Numbered from the stretch's first letter, positions 22,453-30,629 are shown. The stretch: DNA of 64,000 bases from Luteipulveratus mongoliensis (GCF_001190945.1 NZ_CP011112.1:4092001-4156000); one strand, 5' to 3'. Program-made: numbers and translations. Notes: a model not told the origin generated them from the sequence alone.

Positions 22453-23301
22453 CTAGGGCGCGCGGACGGCCGTCAGGGCTCTTGGACGCTCAGTCAGATC
22501 ACAATGGTCCTGGATGTCCGCCCAGTGGCCCTGCCGCGTCAGCGCGCGCGGCAGCGAGTCGCCTTGCACATCAGCGTGTTCCATGACGAGGCGACCCTCT
22601 GGACGCAGCAGCTCTGCGGCCCTTGCCGCGACCTCGACGGGGATCCTGAGACCATCGTCGCTACCCCCGAAGAGTGCGACCTCGGGGTCGTGGTCGCGGA
22701 CCTCCGGGTCGATCGGCACCATCCCGACGGGGATGTAGGGAGGATTGCTGACCACGACATCGACCAGACCGACGAGGTCCGGGAACGCGGATTGCGCTGC
22801 GCCACAACGAATCTCGACCTCAAGACCCAGCTGATCGCGATTGCGCTCGGCCCAAGCATGAGCCATCGGATCGAGCTCGACGGCGAGGACGGTCAGGTCA
22901 GGGCGCTCCTGCTTGATGGCGAGTGGGATCGCACCGGACCCCGTGCACAGATCAATGACGAGGCCACCGTGTGCCACGTCGGCGAGCGCGAGGTCGACGA
23001 GCATCTCGGTCTCGGGTCGCGGGATGAAAACGCCTGGCCCGACAGCAAGCTCGATGCCCCGGAAGCCTGTGACGCCGGTGAGGTGCTGCAGCGGCACCCG
23101 CGTGGCCCGGGCGTCGACCAACGAGGTGAGACGGTCGCGGACGTCGGCCGGCGGCGTACGGCCCATGACCTGGGCGTGCCGGACCTCGGCAACCGAGCGG
23201 CCCCACGCATGAGCGAGCAGCGCGACCGCGTCGTGCTCCGGTGAGGGGATGCCGGCCTCCGCGAGCCGAGCCGTCACCTCACGGATCTCGTCATGACCCA
23301 T
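22453..23301 (-). CDS. prmC: Peptide chain release factor N5-glutamine methyltransferase
   Basis: Methylates the Gln of the GGQ motif in RF1/RF2 using SAM. 282 aa from ATG at 23301 (MGHDEIREV); a longer open frame reaches into prfA but has no conserved residues. N-terminal helical substrate domain about 1-80, SAM site [15 protein letters not shown] (115-129), catalytic NPPY at 186-189. Overlaps the 3' end of prfA, its substrate's gene, by 11 bases. In related genomes sua5 usually follows directly. Confidence 0.95.
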   Translation of the reverse strand: MGHDEIREVTARLAEAGIPSPEHDAVALLAHAWGRSVAEVRHAQVMGRTPPADVRDRLTSLVDARATRVPLQHLTGVTGFRGIELAVGPGVFIPRPETEMLVDLALADVAHGGLVIDLCTGSGAIPLAIKQERPDLTVLAVELDPMAHAWAERNRDQLGLEVEIRCGAAQSAFPDLVGLVDVVVSNPPYIPVGMVPIDPEVRDHDPEVALFGGSDDGLRIPVEVAARAAELLRPEGRLVMEHADVQGDSLPRALTRQGHWADIQDHCDLTERPRALTAVRAP

Positions 23302-24373
23302 CGGCGACGGCCTGCATCCGCGCAGCCTCGTCGGCGGCGACCGCGGAGTCGACCACGGCGCCGAGGTCACCGTCGAGGACCGTGTCCAGGTTGTACGCCT
23401 TGTAGCCGGTGCGGTGGTCGGCGATCCGGTTCTCGGGGAAGTTGTAGGTGCGGATCCGCTCGGAGCGGTCGACCGTGCGGACCTGCGACTTGCGCGCTGC
23501 TGACGCCTGCGCCTCGCGCTCGTCAATCTGCATCTGCCGCAACCGTGCTCGCAGCACGCGCATCGCCGACTCCTTGTTCTGGAGCTGCGACTTCTCGTTC
23601 TGGCAGGAGACGACGAGTCCGGTCGGCAGGTGCGTGATGCGCACGGCCGAGTCGGTCGTGTTGACCGACTGCCCGCCGGGACCCGACGAGCGGTAGACGT
23701 CGATCTTGAGGTCGTTGGGACCGATCTCGACCTCGTCGTCCTCCTCGACGTCCGGAGTGACGAGGACGCCGACGGCCGAGGTGTGGATGCGGCCCTGCGA
23801 CTCGGTGACCGGGACGCGCTGCACGCGGTGGACGCCGCCTTCGTACTTCAGGCGCGCCCACGGTGCCGTCCCCGGCTCGGGAGTGCCCTTGGCCTTGATG
23901 GAGATCCGGACGTCCTTGTAGCCGCCGAGGTCGGAGTCCGTGCCGTCGACGATCTCGGCCTTCCAGCCGGCGCGCTCGGCGAACCGGAGGTACATCCGGG
24001 CCAGGTCGCCGGCGAACAGCGCCGACTCCTCGCCACCCTCCCCCGCCTTGACCTCCAGGATGATGTCGCGGTCGTCGTCCTCGTCGCGCGGCAGCAGCAA
24101 CGTGCGGAGCTTGTCCTGCGTCGCGGTCAGCTGTTCCTCGAGCGCCGGGATCTCCTCGGCGAACGACGCGTCCTCGACCGCCAGCTCACGGGCCGCCTCG
24201 AGGTCGTCCTTGGCGCTCGTCCACGCGTGGTACGCCGCCACGGTGGGCGCGAGCGCGGCGTACCTCTTGTTCAGCCGGCGCAGGGCGGTCGGGTCGGCGT
24301 GCACCGCCGGGTCAGCCAGCTGCCGCTCCAGGTCAGCGTGCTCGGAGACGATCGTCGCTGCGGACTCGAGCAT
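23291..24373 (-). CDS. prfA: Peptide chain release factor 1
   Basis: Reads UAA and UAG stop codons and triggers peptidyl-tRNA hydrolysis. 360 aa. GGQ at residues 233-235 ([17 protein letters not shown]), stop-codon-recognition PxT motif as PVT at 188-190, and [17 protein letters not shown] (RF-1 domain). Lies 132 bp downstream of rpmE with a terminator hairpin in between, so expression may depend on readthrough or its own promoter. Confidence 0.97.
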   Translation of the reverse strand: MLESAATIVSEHADLERQLADPAVHADPTALRRLNKRYAALAPTVAAYHAWTSAKDDLEAARELAVEDASFAEEIPALEEQLTATQDKLRTLLLPRDEDDDRDIILEVKAGEGGEESALFAGDLARMYLRFAERAGWKAEIVDGTDSDLGGYKDVRISIKAKGTPEPGTAPWARLKYEGGVHRVQRVPVTESQGRIHTSAVGVLVTPDVEEDDEVEIGPNDLKIDVYRSSGPGGQSVNTTDSAVRITHLPTGLVVSCQNEKSQLQNKESAMRVLRARLRQMQIDEREAQASAARKSQVRTVDRSERIRTYNFPENRIADHRTGYKAYNLDTVLDGDLGAVVDSAVAADEAARMQAVADGS

Positions 24374-24461
24374 CAGGATCTCTTCTCGGCGGGGCGGGCG
24401 GGCGGGTCAGGGAGAGTGGCCGGGTCGGGAGAGCCGGGCTCCGGCGTACGGACCAAAACGA

Positions 24462-24496
24462 ACACCGGCCCTGCCCATCAAGGGCAGGACCGGTGT
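24462..24496 (-). terminator. Terminator after rpmE
   Basis: Stem ACACCGG-C-CCTGCCC (24462-24476) pairs with GGGCAGG-A-CCGGTGT (24482-24496) around loop ATCAA, with a single mismatch. On the reverse strand it is followed by TTCGTTTTGG, a short T-rich tail, nine bases after the rpmE stop. It would end or attenuate rpmE transcription before prfA. Confidence 0.8.
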
Positions 24497-24505
24497 GCGA
24501 GGGAG

Positions 24506-24721
24506 CTACTTGGCGGCCTTCTTGCCGTAGCGCTCCTGGAAGCGGGCGACCCGACCACCGGTGTCGAGGATCTTCTGCTTGCCGGTGTAGAACGGGTGGC
24601 ACTGCGAGCAGACATCGGCGCTGATCTTGCCGTTCTCAGCAGTGCTGCGGGTGGTGAACGTCGCGCCACAGGTGCACGTCACCGTGGTCTCGGCGTACGC
24701 CGGGTGAAGGTCTTTCTTCAC
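24506..24721 (-). CDS. rpmE: 50S ribosomal protein bL31, zinc-binding form
   Basis: 71 aa large-subunit protein. Carries the C+ zinc ligands Cys16 and Cys18 (TCTCGATF) with Cys38 and Cys41 ([13 protein letters not shown]), so this is the zinc-ribbon paralogue; the C-minus version would be Zur-regulated elsewhere. ATG at 24721 with AGGAG eight bases upstream. Preceded by a structured leader that may sense the protein itself. Confidence 0.97.
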   Translation of the reverse strand: MKKDLHPAYAETTVTCTCGATFTTRSTAENGKISADVCSQCHPFYTGKQKILDTGGRVARFQERYGKKAAK

Positions 24722-24734
24722 GGGATTCTCCTAG

Positions 24735-24824
24735 CTGTTGGGGTGTCTCCGGGTCGTCAGCGCTCGATGCGACAACGTGAACCGGTGACCAGCGGACCAG
24801 TCTGCCAGAGCGGCAGACCAACAG
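24735..24824 (-). promoter_or_regulatory. Structured rpmE leader, candidate ribosomal-protein (L31) autoregulatory element
   Basis: Read on the reverse strand, CTGTTGG at the 5' end (24824-24818) can pair with CCAACAG (24741-24735), which sits directly before the AGGAG ribosome binding site of rpmE. Just inside is a perfect hairpin GTCTGCC-GCTCT-GGCAGAC (24818-24800). A closing stem next to the ribosome binding site enclosing further hairpins is the architecture of ribosomal leaders, and an L31-Actinobacteria leader class has been described. The pairings are seen; assignment to that class needs a covariance-model search. Confidence 0.6.
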
Positions 24825-24866
24825 TCCAAACGAGAACCGTTCCCGCCCTATTCCTCGACGACCCGT

Positions 24867-24910
24867 GTTGCGCGCAACGGCGCTTGGTATGACCAACCAG
24901 GCCGTACGAT
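24867..24910. promoter_or_regulatory. Palindrome-rich divergent promoter region of rpmE and lipoprotein gene
   Basis: Contains the perfect 12-bp palindrome GTTGCGCGCAAC (24867-24878) and the inverted repeat TTGGT-ATG-ACCAA (24884-24896). A weak promoter for the plus-strand lipoprotein gene may be TTGGTA (24884-24889) with TACGAT (24905-24910), 15-bp spacing. On the reverse strand TTGCGC with AATAGG near 24848 could start rpmE. Factors are unknown. Confidence 0.4.
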
Positions 24911-24941
24911 CCGCGCAGCATTCTTCAATCAGGGGGACCTC

Positions 24942-25742
24942 ATGCCGTCACGCCGAATTCCGCCCATCATGTTGGGCGTCCTCACGTTGCTCCTCGCAGC
25001 CTGCTCAAGCGGTTCGGGGACCGCTGAGCCATCCACCTCACCCACCGTGAGCTCGTCCGCGGCTCGCCCCTCCGCTACTGCGTCGGCTACCGCGTCGACG
25101 GCTCCGACCACCGCCGCGGACCCCACCGCTCTGGACGACACCACCGATTTCGCGGACCCGAGCAATCCGGACAACTGGGACGAGTACGACGACGGCCCTG
25201 ACGAGCACGTCAAGGTCGATCCGGGCGGCACGGGATATGTGATCAAGACGTCGACCGACGGCATGGCGTTATTGACCTCGCAGTCCTTCGCCCATGTCCG
25301 CGCGAGCGATGTGTCGGTCTCGATGCGGACGGTGTCGCACGCGACACCGGCGGACACCTATGTCGGCGTGGCCTGCATGTCACAGCTGAACACCGATGGC
25401 TCGATGAAGACGTGGTACTCGCTCTCGTACAACGGGGCGGGTCACATGGCCATCGTGAAGTCGAGCGGTGATCGGGACACCCTCCTCGCCGAGGGAAAGA
25501 TCCCGAACTACCGCGCCAGTCACCCACCCACGGTCGATATTCGGTGCCGCCGCACTCCAGCAGGAGTCGAGCTATCGGCCACGGTCGCCGGTTCCCGGGT
25601 GGTTCGAACGACTGCCAAGGTCAACCCGCTACCGGCCGGTGAGGTGTTCTTGCAAGTTGCCAATGGGCGGCAACGAGACAAGTCGGGTTCCAAGATCGAC
25701 CGCTGGGTCATGTCGTTGCGAGGCACCACCAAGACCCAGTAA
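24942..25742 (+). CDS. Lipoprotein of unknown function
   Basis: 266 aa. Signal peptide with lipobox LLAAC (Cys21), then a Ser/Thr/Ala/Pro-rich linker to about residue 65. The remaining ~200 residues look like one beta-rich domain (YVIKTSTDGMALLTSQSF, VGVACMSQLNTDGSMKTWYS, VFLQVANG), reminiscent of concanavalin-like sandwich folds, but I do not recognise a family. AGGGGGAC ribosome binding site before ATG. Monocistronic by context. Confidence 0.8.
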   Translation: MPSRRIPPIMLGVLTLLLAACSSGSGTAEPSTSPTVSSSAARPSATASATASTAPTTAADPTALDDTTDFADPSNPDNWDEYDDGPDEHVKVDPGGTGYVIKTSTDGMALLTSQSFAHVRASDVSVSMRTVSHATPADTYVGVACMSQLNTDGSMKTWYSLSYNGAGHMAIVKSSGDRDTLLAEGKIPNYRASHPPTVDIRCRRTPAGVELSATVAGSRVVRTTAKVNPLPAGEVFLQVANGRQRDKSGSKIDRWVMSLRGTTKTQ

Positions 25743-25786
25743 CGGGTCATTCGCGTTGTCGGTGGGTCGGTCTAGCGTCGTGAGTC

Positions 25787-26647
25787 ATGAGATACGGGTT
25801 CGTGGTGCCGTTCGCGTCCGAGGTGGAGTTCGTTGAGCTGGCGCGGCTCGGCGAGGAGCACGGCTGGGACGCCGTGTTCAGCTGGGAGGGCGTGTGGCGA
25901 CGCGATGCCTGGGTGCAGCTGGGCGCGGCTGCCGCCCACACCTCACGTATCCGCCTCGGCACACTGCTCACTCCTGCAGCGCGCTACAAACCGTGGGACC
26001 TCGCCTCCGTCGTCTCCTCGGTCGACCAGCTCTCCCACGGTCGAGTCACGCTCGGTGTCGGACTCGGCGCGCTGAACTCCAACTGGACCGTCTTCGAGGG
26101 CGAGGAGCCGCGCGCGGTCCGCGCCAAGAAGCTCGACGAGTGCCTCGACATCTACGCAGGCCTCACCAGCGGCGAGCCCTTCTCGTACGCCGGAGACCAC
26201 TACTCCGTCGACCTCACCTCCCCCGTCGAGCCGGACGGTCCCCCGCCTCCCGTGCAATGCCCGCATCCGCCGGTGTGGGTCGTCGGCGCCTACCTGCCCG
26301 GTCGCAAGCGGCAGCGTTCCCTTGAGCGAGCCGCGCGCTGGCAGGGCATCTTCCCGGCGTACGTCGGCGGCCAGGAGGGCAGCTCCGGGATGACCGTCGA
26401 GGCGCTCAGCGAGATCGTCGCCCGGGTGCGTGAGCTGCGCGAGGCGGAGGGACTGCCGTGGGAGGGCTACGACGTCGTGGTCGAGGGTGACAGCCACGGC
26501 GACTTCGGCGAGGTGCGCGGACCGACCGGGCCATGGGAGCAGGCGGGCGCCACCTGGTGGGTCGAGTCCTGGTGGGACGTCGAGGACTCACCAGCCGGGG
26601 TCAACGAGCTCCGGAGACGGATCGCAGCCGGTCCGCCCACTGCGTAA
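25787..26647 (+). CDS. LLM class flavin-dependent oxidoreductase
   Basis: 286 aa with the TIM-barrel luciferase-like pattern: RYGFVVPFASEVEFVELARL at the start, TSRIRLGTLLTPAARYKPWDLASVV (in two parts), HGRVTLGVGLGALN, and PPPVQCPHPPVWVVGAY. Members use FMNH2 or F420; F420 is plausible in an actinomycete. The C-terminal tail (about 245-286) is short and Trp-rich (ATWWVESWWDV). Substrate unknown. Followed by a large stem-loop. Confidence 0.88.
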   Translation: MRYGFVVPFASEVEFVELARLGEEHGWDAVFSWEGVWRRDAWVQLGAAAAHTSRIRLGTLLTPAARYKPWDLASVVSSVDQLSHGRVTLGVGLGALNSNWTVFEGEEPRAVRAKKLDECLDIYAGLTSGEPFSYAGDHYSVDLTSPVEPDGPPPPVQCPHPPVWVVGAYLPGRKRQRSLERAARWQGIFPAYVGGQEGSSGMTVEALSEIVARVRELREAEGLPWEGYDVVVEGDSHGDFGEVRGPTGPWEQAGATWWVESWWDVEDSPAGVNELRRRIAAGPPTA

Positions 26648-26680
26648 AGACAGGCAAAGGACGCGGTGGGCATTATTTCC

Positions 26681-26719
26681 GATCAGGTCGGGTCAAAGTA
26701 AACCTTTGACGCCCTGATC
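26681..26719. repeat. Nested inverted repeat / stem-loop
   Basis: Outer arms GATCAGG (26681-26687) and CCTGATC (26713-26719), inner arms GTCAAAG (26692-26698) and CTTTGAC (26704-26710), loop TAAAC; the two stems are joined by a 4/2-base internal loop. It lies 33 bp after the oxidoreductase stop and 58 bp before the amidase ATG. It could terminate the first gene or be an operator for the second; no T-run follows. Confidence 0.7.
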
Positions 26720-26777
26720 AGTGGCAAGGTGCGTCTTGTCACGTCGTCTCGGCACACACCCTTATGCAGGAGGCACC

Positions 26778-28700
26778 ATGGGTACGCATCTGTCCCGCCG
26801 ACACTTCCTCGTCGCCAGCGTCGCCGTGCCCGCGGTCGCCGCAGTCGCGGCCGGCTCGGCACAGGCCAAGGTCACCGTCGACCAGCACACGATCTTCACC
26901 GAGGCGGCGGCGGCGTACGACGTCCCGGCCGCCCTGCTGGCCGCGGTGTCCTACTCGCAGACCCGGTGGCAGGACCACGACGGCACGCCGAGCGCTTCGC
27001 TCGGCTACGGCCCGATGCACCTGATCGACGGTGCGGCCGCGCAGGAGGCCCGGGCGCGCGCCGACAAGCCGGCGACCGACACCCTGGACACCCTTGCGGG
27101 CGCGGCGACCGCGACCGGCTTCTCCAAGGAGTCGCTGCGCACCGACCCCGCCGCCAACATCCGCGGCGGTGCAGCATTGCTGGCCGCGACCCAGAAGGCG
27201 GCCGGTCTCCAGACCGGTGCCAAGAGTGACCCGGCGACCTGGTTCGGCGCCGTAGCGACGGTCAGCGGTCTCACCTCGAGTCAGTCCCAGCTCGACTTCG
27301 CCGACCAGGTGATGAAGACCGTCAGCGACGGCGCCGCACTCACCCTGGCCGACGGCTCACGTCTGTCGATGGCCGCCCGCACGCTCGGCTCGACCGAGAC
27401 CCAGCGCGCGCCCCTGGCCCGCCGGGCGAGCGAGGCGCGCAAGCACCACCACGACCACGGCCCGATCGATGCGCCGCGCGGCCTGGACGTTGAGTGGATC
27501 CCCGCGCCCTACGAGCAGTACGGCCCGGGCACCGCCGACTACGGCAACCACGACCTGGCCAGGCGTCCGCGGTCGCCCAAGATCACGCACATCGTCATCC
27601 ACGACACCGAGGGCTACTGGGACGGCGTCCTGAAGCTGGTCCAGGACCCGACCTACGTGTCCTGGCAGTACTCCCTGCGCTCGAACGACGGTCACATCGC
27701 CCAGCACGTCGTCCCCGATGACGTCGCCTGGCATGCCGGCAACTGGTACCTCAACGCCCACTCGATCGGCCTCGAGCACGAGGGCTTCGCGCCGCAGGGT
27801 GCGCCGTGGTTCTCGGAGCCGATGTACCGCACCTCGGCGACCCTGGTCCGCTACCTCACGCGCAAGTACGACATCCCGGTGGACCGCGGGCACATCGTCG
27901 GCCACGACCAGGTCCCCGGCGTCGACACGCCGCACATTCCTGGCATGCACTGGGACCCGGGTCCCTTCTGGGACTGGGAGCACTACTTCGACCTGCTGCG
28001 TGCCCCGCTCGACCGCGGCACCAGCAAGCGCCCGCTGCGGGTCGGCGATGTCGTACGCATCCTGCCGGGCTTCGCCGGCAACAAGCAGCCGGTCACCAGC
28101 TGTGAGGCGGGCAAGCCGGACTCGTGCGGCGACAAGGACACCAACTTCGTCACGCTGCGCCTGACACCTGCCGACGACGGCGCGCTGGTCAACGACATCG
28201 GCCTGCACCAAAAGGGTCAGCCGGCTTCGACCGAGGTGTCCGACATCAGCGCTCGGGCGACGGCCGGCACGGAGTTCGTGGTCGCCGCTGTCCAGGGCGA
28301 CTGGACCGCGATCTGGTACCTCGGCCAGCAGGTCTGGTTCTTCAACCCGCGCAAGCGTCCGACGGCCCGCGCGGTCGTCGGTCACGCCAAGGTCGCCACC
28401 GCCGCGGCCGGCAAGACGTCGTTCCCGGTCTACGGCCGCTGCTACCCGGAGGCGTCGGCCTACACCGATCCTGCGGACGTGCAGCCGATCAGCCCGCTGA
28501 TCTACACCATCCCGGCGGGCCAGTCGTACGCCGTCATGGACGAGGCGCCGCCGACCGACTACTACAAGGCCAAGACGTTCTCGACGGACACCCCGAACGA
28601 TCACATCAACATCGAGGGCAAGGACAAGTACGTCCAGATCAGCCTCGGGCACCGCGTCGCCTTCGTGCGTCGCGCAGACATCGACCTGCACCGAGCCTGA
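26778..28700 (+). CDS. Tat-exported N-acetylmuramoyl-L-alanine amidase (Amidase_2)
   Basis: 640 aa from ATG at 26778, which has AGGAGG seven bases upstream and begins a Tat signal (SRRHFLVASVAVPAV...SAQA); an upstream ATG (26721) is less likely. Residues 35-195 are an alpha-helical region resembling lytic-transglycosylase-like helices (YDVPAALLAAVSYSQTRWQ). Residues 265-400 are the zinc amidase domain: THIVIHDTEGYW with His275, and the His/Asp cluster from GHIVGHDQVPG to MHWDPGPFWDW (376-393). The C-terminal ~220 residues appear to contain SH3-like wall-binding modules. Cleaves the bond between muramic acid and stem peptide in peptidoglycan. Confidence 0.9.
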   Translation: MGTHLSRRHFLVASVAVPAVAAVAAGSAQAKVTVDQHTIFTEAAAAYDVPAALLAAVSYSQTRWQDHDGTPSASLGYGPMHLIDGAAAQEARARADKPATDTLDTLAGAATATGFSKESLRTDPAANIRGGAALLAATQKAAGLQTGAKSDPATWFGAVATVSGLTSSQSQLDFADQVMKTVSDGAALTLADGSRLSMAARTLGSTETQRAPLARRASEARKHHHDHGPIDAPRGLDVEWIPAPYEQYGPGTADYGNHDLARRPRSPKITHIVIHDTEGYWDGVLKLVQDPTYVSWQYSLRSNDGHIAQHVVPDDVAWHAGNWYLNAHSIGLEHEGFAPQGAPWFSEPMYRTSATLVRYLTRKYDIPVDRGHIVGHDQVPGVDTPHIPGMHWDPGPFWDWEHYFDLLRAPLDRGTSKRPLRVGDVVRILPGFAGNKQPVTSCEAGKPDSCGDKDTNFVTLRLTPADDGALVNDIGLHQKGQPASTEVSDISARATAGTEFVVAAVQGDWTAIWYLGQQVWFFNPRKRPTARAVVGHAKVATAAAGKTSFPVYGRCYPEASAYTDPADVQPISPLIYTIPAGQSYAVMDEAPPTDYYKAKTFSTDTPNDHINIEGKDKYVQISLGHRVAFVRRADIDLHRA

Positions 28701-28710
28701 CCGCACGATG

Positions 28711-28740
28711 AGGCCCGGGTCCCACGGGGGCCCGGGCCCC
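28711..28740 (+). terminator. Stem-loop terminator after amidase gene
   Basis: Perfect arms GGCCCGGG (28712-28719) and CCCGGGCC (28731-28738), 11 bases after the amidase stop; no T-run. Confidence 0.65.
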
Positions 28741-28783
28741 GTCGTACCCCCGCGGCGCCGCGACGCGCTTGTAGTGTGCGCAG

Positions 28784-29326
28784 GTGGCGTCACAGGAGAC
28801 CTGGCTCGATGAAGGACTGTCCCTGCTCGCGCAGGACGGTGTGGCCGGGCTCCGGATCGATCGGCTTGCGGCTCGACTCAAGCTCAGCAAGGGGTCGTTC
28901 TACCACCACTTCGACAGCATGCCGGGCTACAAGACGGCGCTCCTGGCGCACTTCGAGGCGACCCGGACGACCCGGTTCATCGATCTGGCCGATGAGGCCG
29001 GCGGCGCCTCCGCGCGCGAGCGCCTCGACGCGCTGCACCGGATCGTGGTCGACACCCACGAGGGCGACGTCGCGATCGAGGTCGCGATGCGCGCCTGGGC
29101 CTCCCTCGACGCGGAGGCTCATGCGGCGATGGAGCGCATCGACGGCACTCGTCTCGGCTACCTCGAGCGGCTGTGGAACGAGCTGACCGATGCCGACACC
29201 GCGCACGACACCGCCCGAATCGTCTACCTCGTCCTGATCGGGGCACAGCACCTCGCGCCGGCCCTGCCACAGCCCGAGCTGGACCACCTGTTCGCCGTGG
29301 TGGCTGCGACCGCCACACCTCGATAG
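28784..29326 (+). CDS. TetR/AcrR family transcriptional regulator
   Basis: 180 aa, GTG start. N-terminal helix-turn-helix at about residues 5-48 (LSLLAQDGVAGLRIDRLAAR, LKLSKGSFYHHFDSM), followed by the all-helical ligand-binding/dimer domain. Located just upstream of, and in the same direction as, an oxidoreductase operon whose promoter region carries a palindrome fitting a TetR operator (29364-29397). Ligand unknown; usually a repressor. Confidence 0.9.
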   Translation: MASQETWLDEGLSLLAQDGVAGLRIDRLAARLKLSKGSFYHHFDSMPGYKTALLAHFEATRTTRFIDLADEAGGASARERLDALHRIVVDTHEGDVAIEVAMRAWASLDAEAHAAMERIDGTRLGYLERLWNELTDADTAHDTARIVYLVLIGAQHLAPALPQPELDHLFAVVAATATPR

Positions 29327-29340
29327 AGCACCCGGATCGG

Positions 29341-29356
29341 TCCCCCGCGCGGGGGA
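29341..29356. terminator. 16-bp perfect palindrome after tetR-type gene
   Basis: TCCCCCGCGCGGGGGA (29341-29356) is self-complementary and lies 14 bases after the regulator's stop. Probably a loop-poor terminator stem; it also sits just upstream of the candidate operator. Confidence 0.5.
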
Positions 29357-29363
29357 TCTGCGC

Positions 29364-29397
29364 GAACCGGCCATACCGTACGGTTTGGTCTGGTTCG
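29364..29397. promoter_or_regulatory. Candidate TetR operator
   Basis: Perfect core palindrome ACCGTACGGT (29375-29384) flanked by an imperfect extension from GAACC (29364-29368) to GGTTC (29393-29397). The length and spacing suit a TetR-family dimer. It is 18 bp upstream of the ribosome binding site of the molybdopterin oxidoreductase gene. Confidence 0.6.
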
Positions 29398-29414
29398 AGT
29401 CGAGGAGGACGACC

Positions 29415-30104
29415 ATGAGCACGACCACCGAGCACCCGCTCCCCCCGGGCCAACGCGCCTTCCCGTGGCGCCCGTTCGGCAAGGCGATGTACGCCGGCCG
29501 CACCATCCCGGCGTACGCACCAGCCGAGCTGACCATCGCAGGCGCCGTCGCCCGGCCGATCCTGCTGACCTGGGACGAGCTGACCGATGGCCTGCCGACC
29601 GTTGACGAGACCACCGACCTGCACTGCGTGATGACCTGGAGCGCGGTCGGAATCCGTTGGCAGGGCGTGAGATTCGTCGATGTCCACGAACGACTCGCGG
29701 ACCTGGTGCAGCCGGCCGCGCACGCGCGATGGATCACCGCGCACGGGCTCGACGGCTACGTCACCTGCCTTGCTCTCGAGGATGCGCTGCGCTCCGACGT
29801 GATGCTGGTCAACGGTCGCGACGGTGCGTGCCTCGACATCGAGCACGGTGGGCCGATCAGGCTGATCTCTCCGTCGCAGTACGGCTACAAGAGCGCCAAG
29901 CACCTGTGCTCGCTGGAGTACTCCACCGGCTACGAGGGCGGACCGCAGCCGTGGATGAGCCATCCGCGCGGTCGGGTCGCTCACGAGGAGCGCAGCCGCT
30001 ACCTGCCCGGTTGGTTCTATCGGCGCACCTGGGGTGCGCTGCGGGAGACCGCCTGGCGGGCGTACGACACCCGAGCAGCTCAAGCATCCAGGAGGACGTC
30101 GTGA
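29415..30104 (+). CDS. Molybdopterin-dependent oxidoreductase, sulfite-oxidase-like
   Basis: 229 aa from ATG at 29415 with GAGGAGGA upstream. Single oxidoreductase molybdopterin-binding domain (PF00174 type). Conserved features: WDELTDGLPTVDETTDLHCV with molybdenum-ligand Cys71, WQGVRFVDV, GYVTCLALEDAL, and GPIRLISPSQYGYKSAKH. No haem domain and no obvious signal peptide, so a soluble YedY/SorA-like enzyme of unknown substrate. Its stop overlaps the next gene's GTG. Confidence 0.87.
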   Translation: MSTTTEHPLPPGQRAFPWRPFGKAMYAGRTIPAYAPAELTIAGAVARPILLTWDELTDGLPTVDETTDLHCVMTWSAVGIRWQGVRFVDVHERLADLVQPAAHARWITAHGLDGYVTCLALEDALRSDVMLVNGRDGACLDIEHGGPIRLISPSQYGYKSAKHLCSLEYSTGYEGGPQPWMSHPRGRVAHEERSRYLPGWFYRRTWGALRETAWRAYDTRAAQASRRTS

Positions 30105-30514
30105 CTGTGTCCGTCCGGGCCGACCCGGGTTCCGCCGTACGTGTCGGCGTCCGCGACTGGACGTCAATCACCTTGGCAGTCATAGGGATTGGCCATCTCG
30201 CGATGTCACCAGTGCTCTACGGCGACCAGATCTCGGATGTGCTCGGCGCGGGACTCATCGCCCAGATCGAGGCTGACGCCGCGGCGAAGGCAGAGCGATC
30301 CGCTGCGTTCTGGTACGTCACGGCCGGGTTGGCCATGCTGCTGCTCGCCGCGCTGGTGCGGGCTCTGGAGCGTTCGCCCGCCGGGATCCCCCGCTATCTC
30401 TCGGTCGCCTTCGCGGCGCTCGGCGCGTGGGGGGTCGTGCTGATGCCGGCGTCAGGCTTCTGGGCGTTCTTCGTCCTCGCCGCCATCGCCTGGCGCAGCG
30501 CTCGACCACGCTGA
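30101..30514 (+). CDS. Small membrane protein in oxidoreductase operon
   Basis: 137 aa, GTG start overlapping the oxidoreductase stop by four bases with AGGAGGA upstream. Three to four membrane helices (about 17-40, 62-82, 92-108, 112-130). Resembles DUF6463-type small membrane proteins (TLAVIGIGHLAMSPVLYGDQ). The tight coupling suggests shared regulation by the TetR protein; it does not look like a haem-binding partner because conserved paired His residues are lacking. Confidence 0.75.
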   Translation: MTVSVRADPGSAVRVGVRDWTSITLAVIGIGHLAMSPVLYGDQISDVLGAGLIAQIEADAAAKAERSAAFWYVTAGLAMLLLAALVRALERSPAGIPRYLSVAFAALGAWGVVLMPASGFWAFFVLAAIAWRSARPR

Positions 30515-30527
30515 GGAGCGGGTACGA

Positions 30528-30561
30528 CGAAGGGCCGGGTTCGCGAGAACCCGGCCCTTCG
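30528..30561. terminator. Bidirectional terminator between membrane-protein gene and rho
   Basis: Perfect 15-bp arms (30528-30542 and 30547-30561, CGAAGGGCCGGGTTC and its complement) closed by a GCGA tetraloop. It is located 13 bp after the plus-strand stop and serves convergent rho from the other side. Confidence 0.85.
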
Positions 30562-30582
30562 AAGCTGCCTGTCGACGATCAA

Positions 30583-30629
30583 GTCAGGAGCAAGAACGTA
30601 CGAGCGTGCGAGTAGTTCTTGCTCCTGAC
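30583..30629. repeat. Second long hairpin in the rho 3' region
   Basis: Perfect 15-bp arms GTCAGGAGCAAGAAC (30583-30597) and its complement (30615-30629) with a 17-base loop. It lies 44 bp beyond the rho stop, before the terminator at 30528-30561. No T-run, so this is a separate RNA structure in the 3' untranslated region of rho rather than an ordinary terminator. Confidence 0.75.

Noticed and set aside
26721-26777. Upstream ATG start for the amidase
   Set aside because: It would place 19 residues before the Tat signal and lies next to the stem-loop; the ATG at 26778 has AGGAGG.
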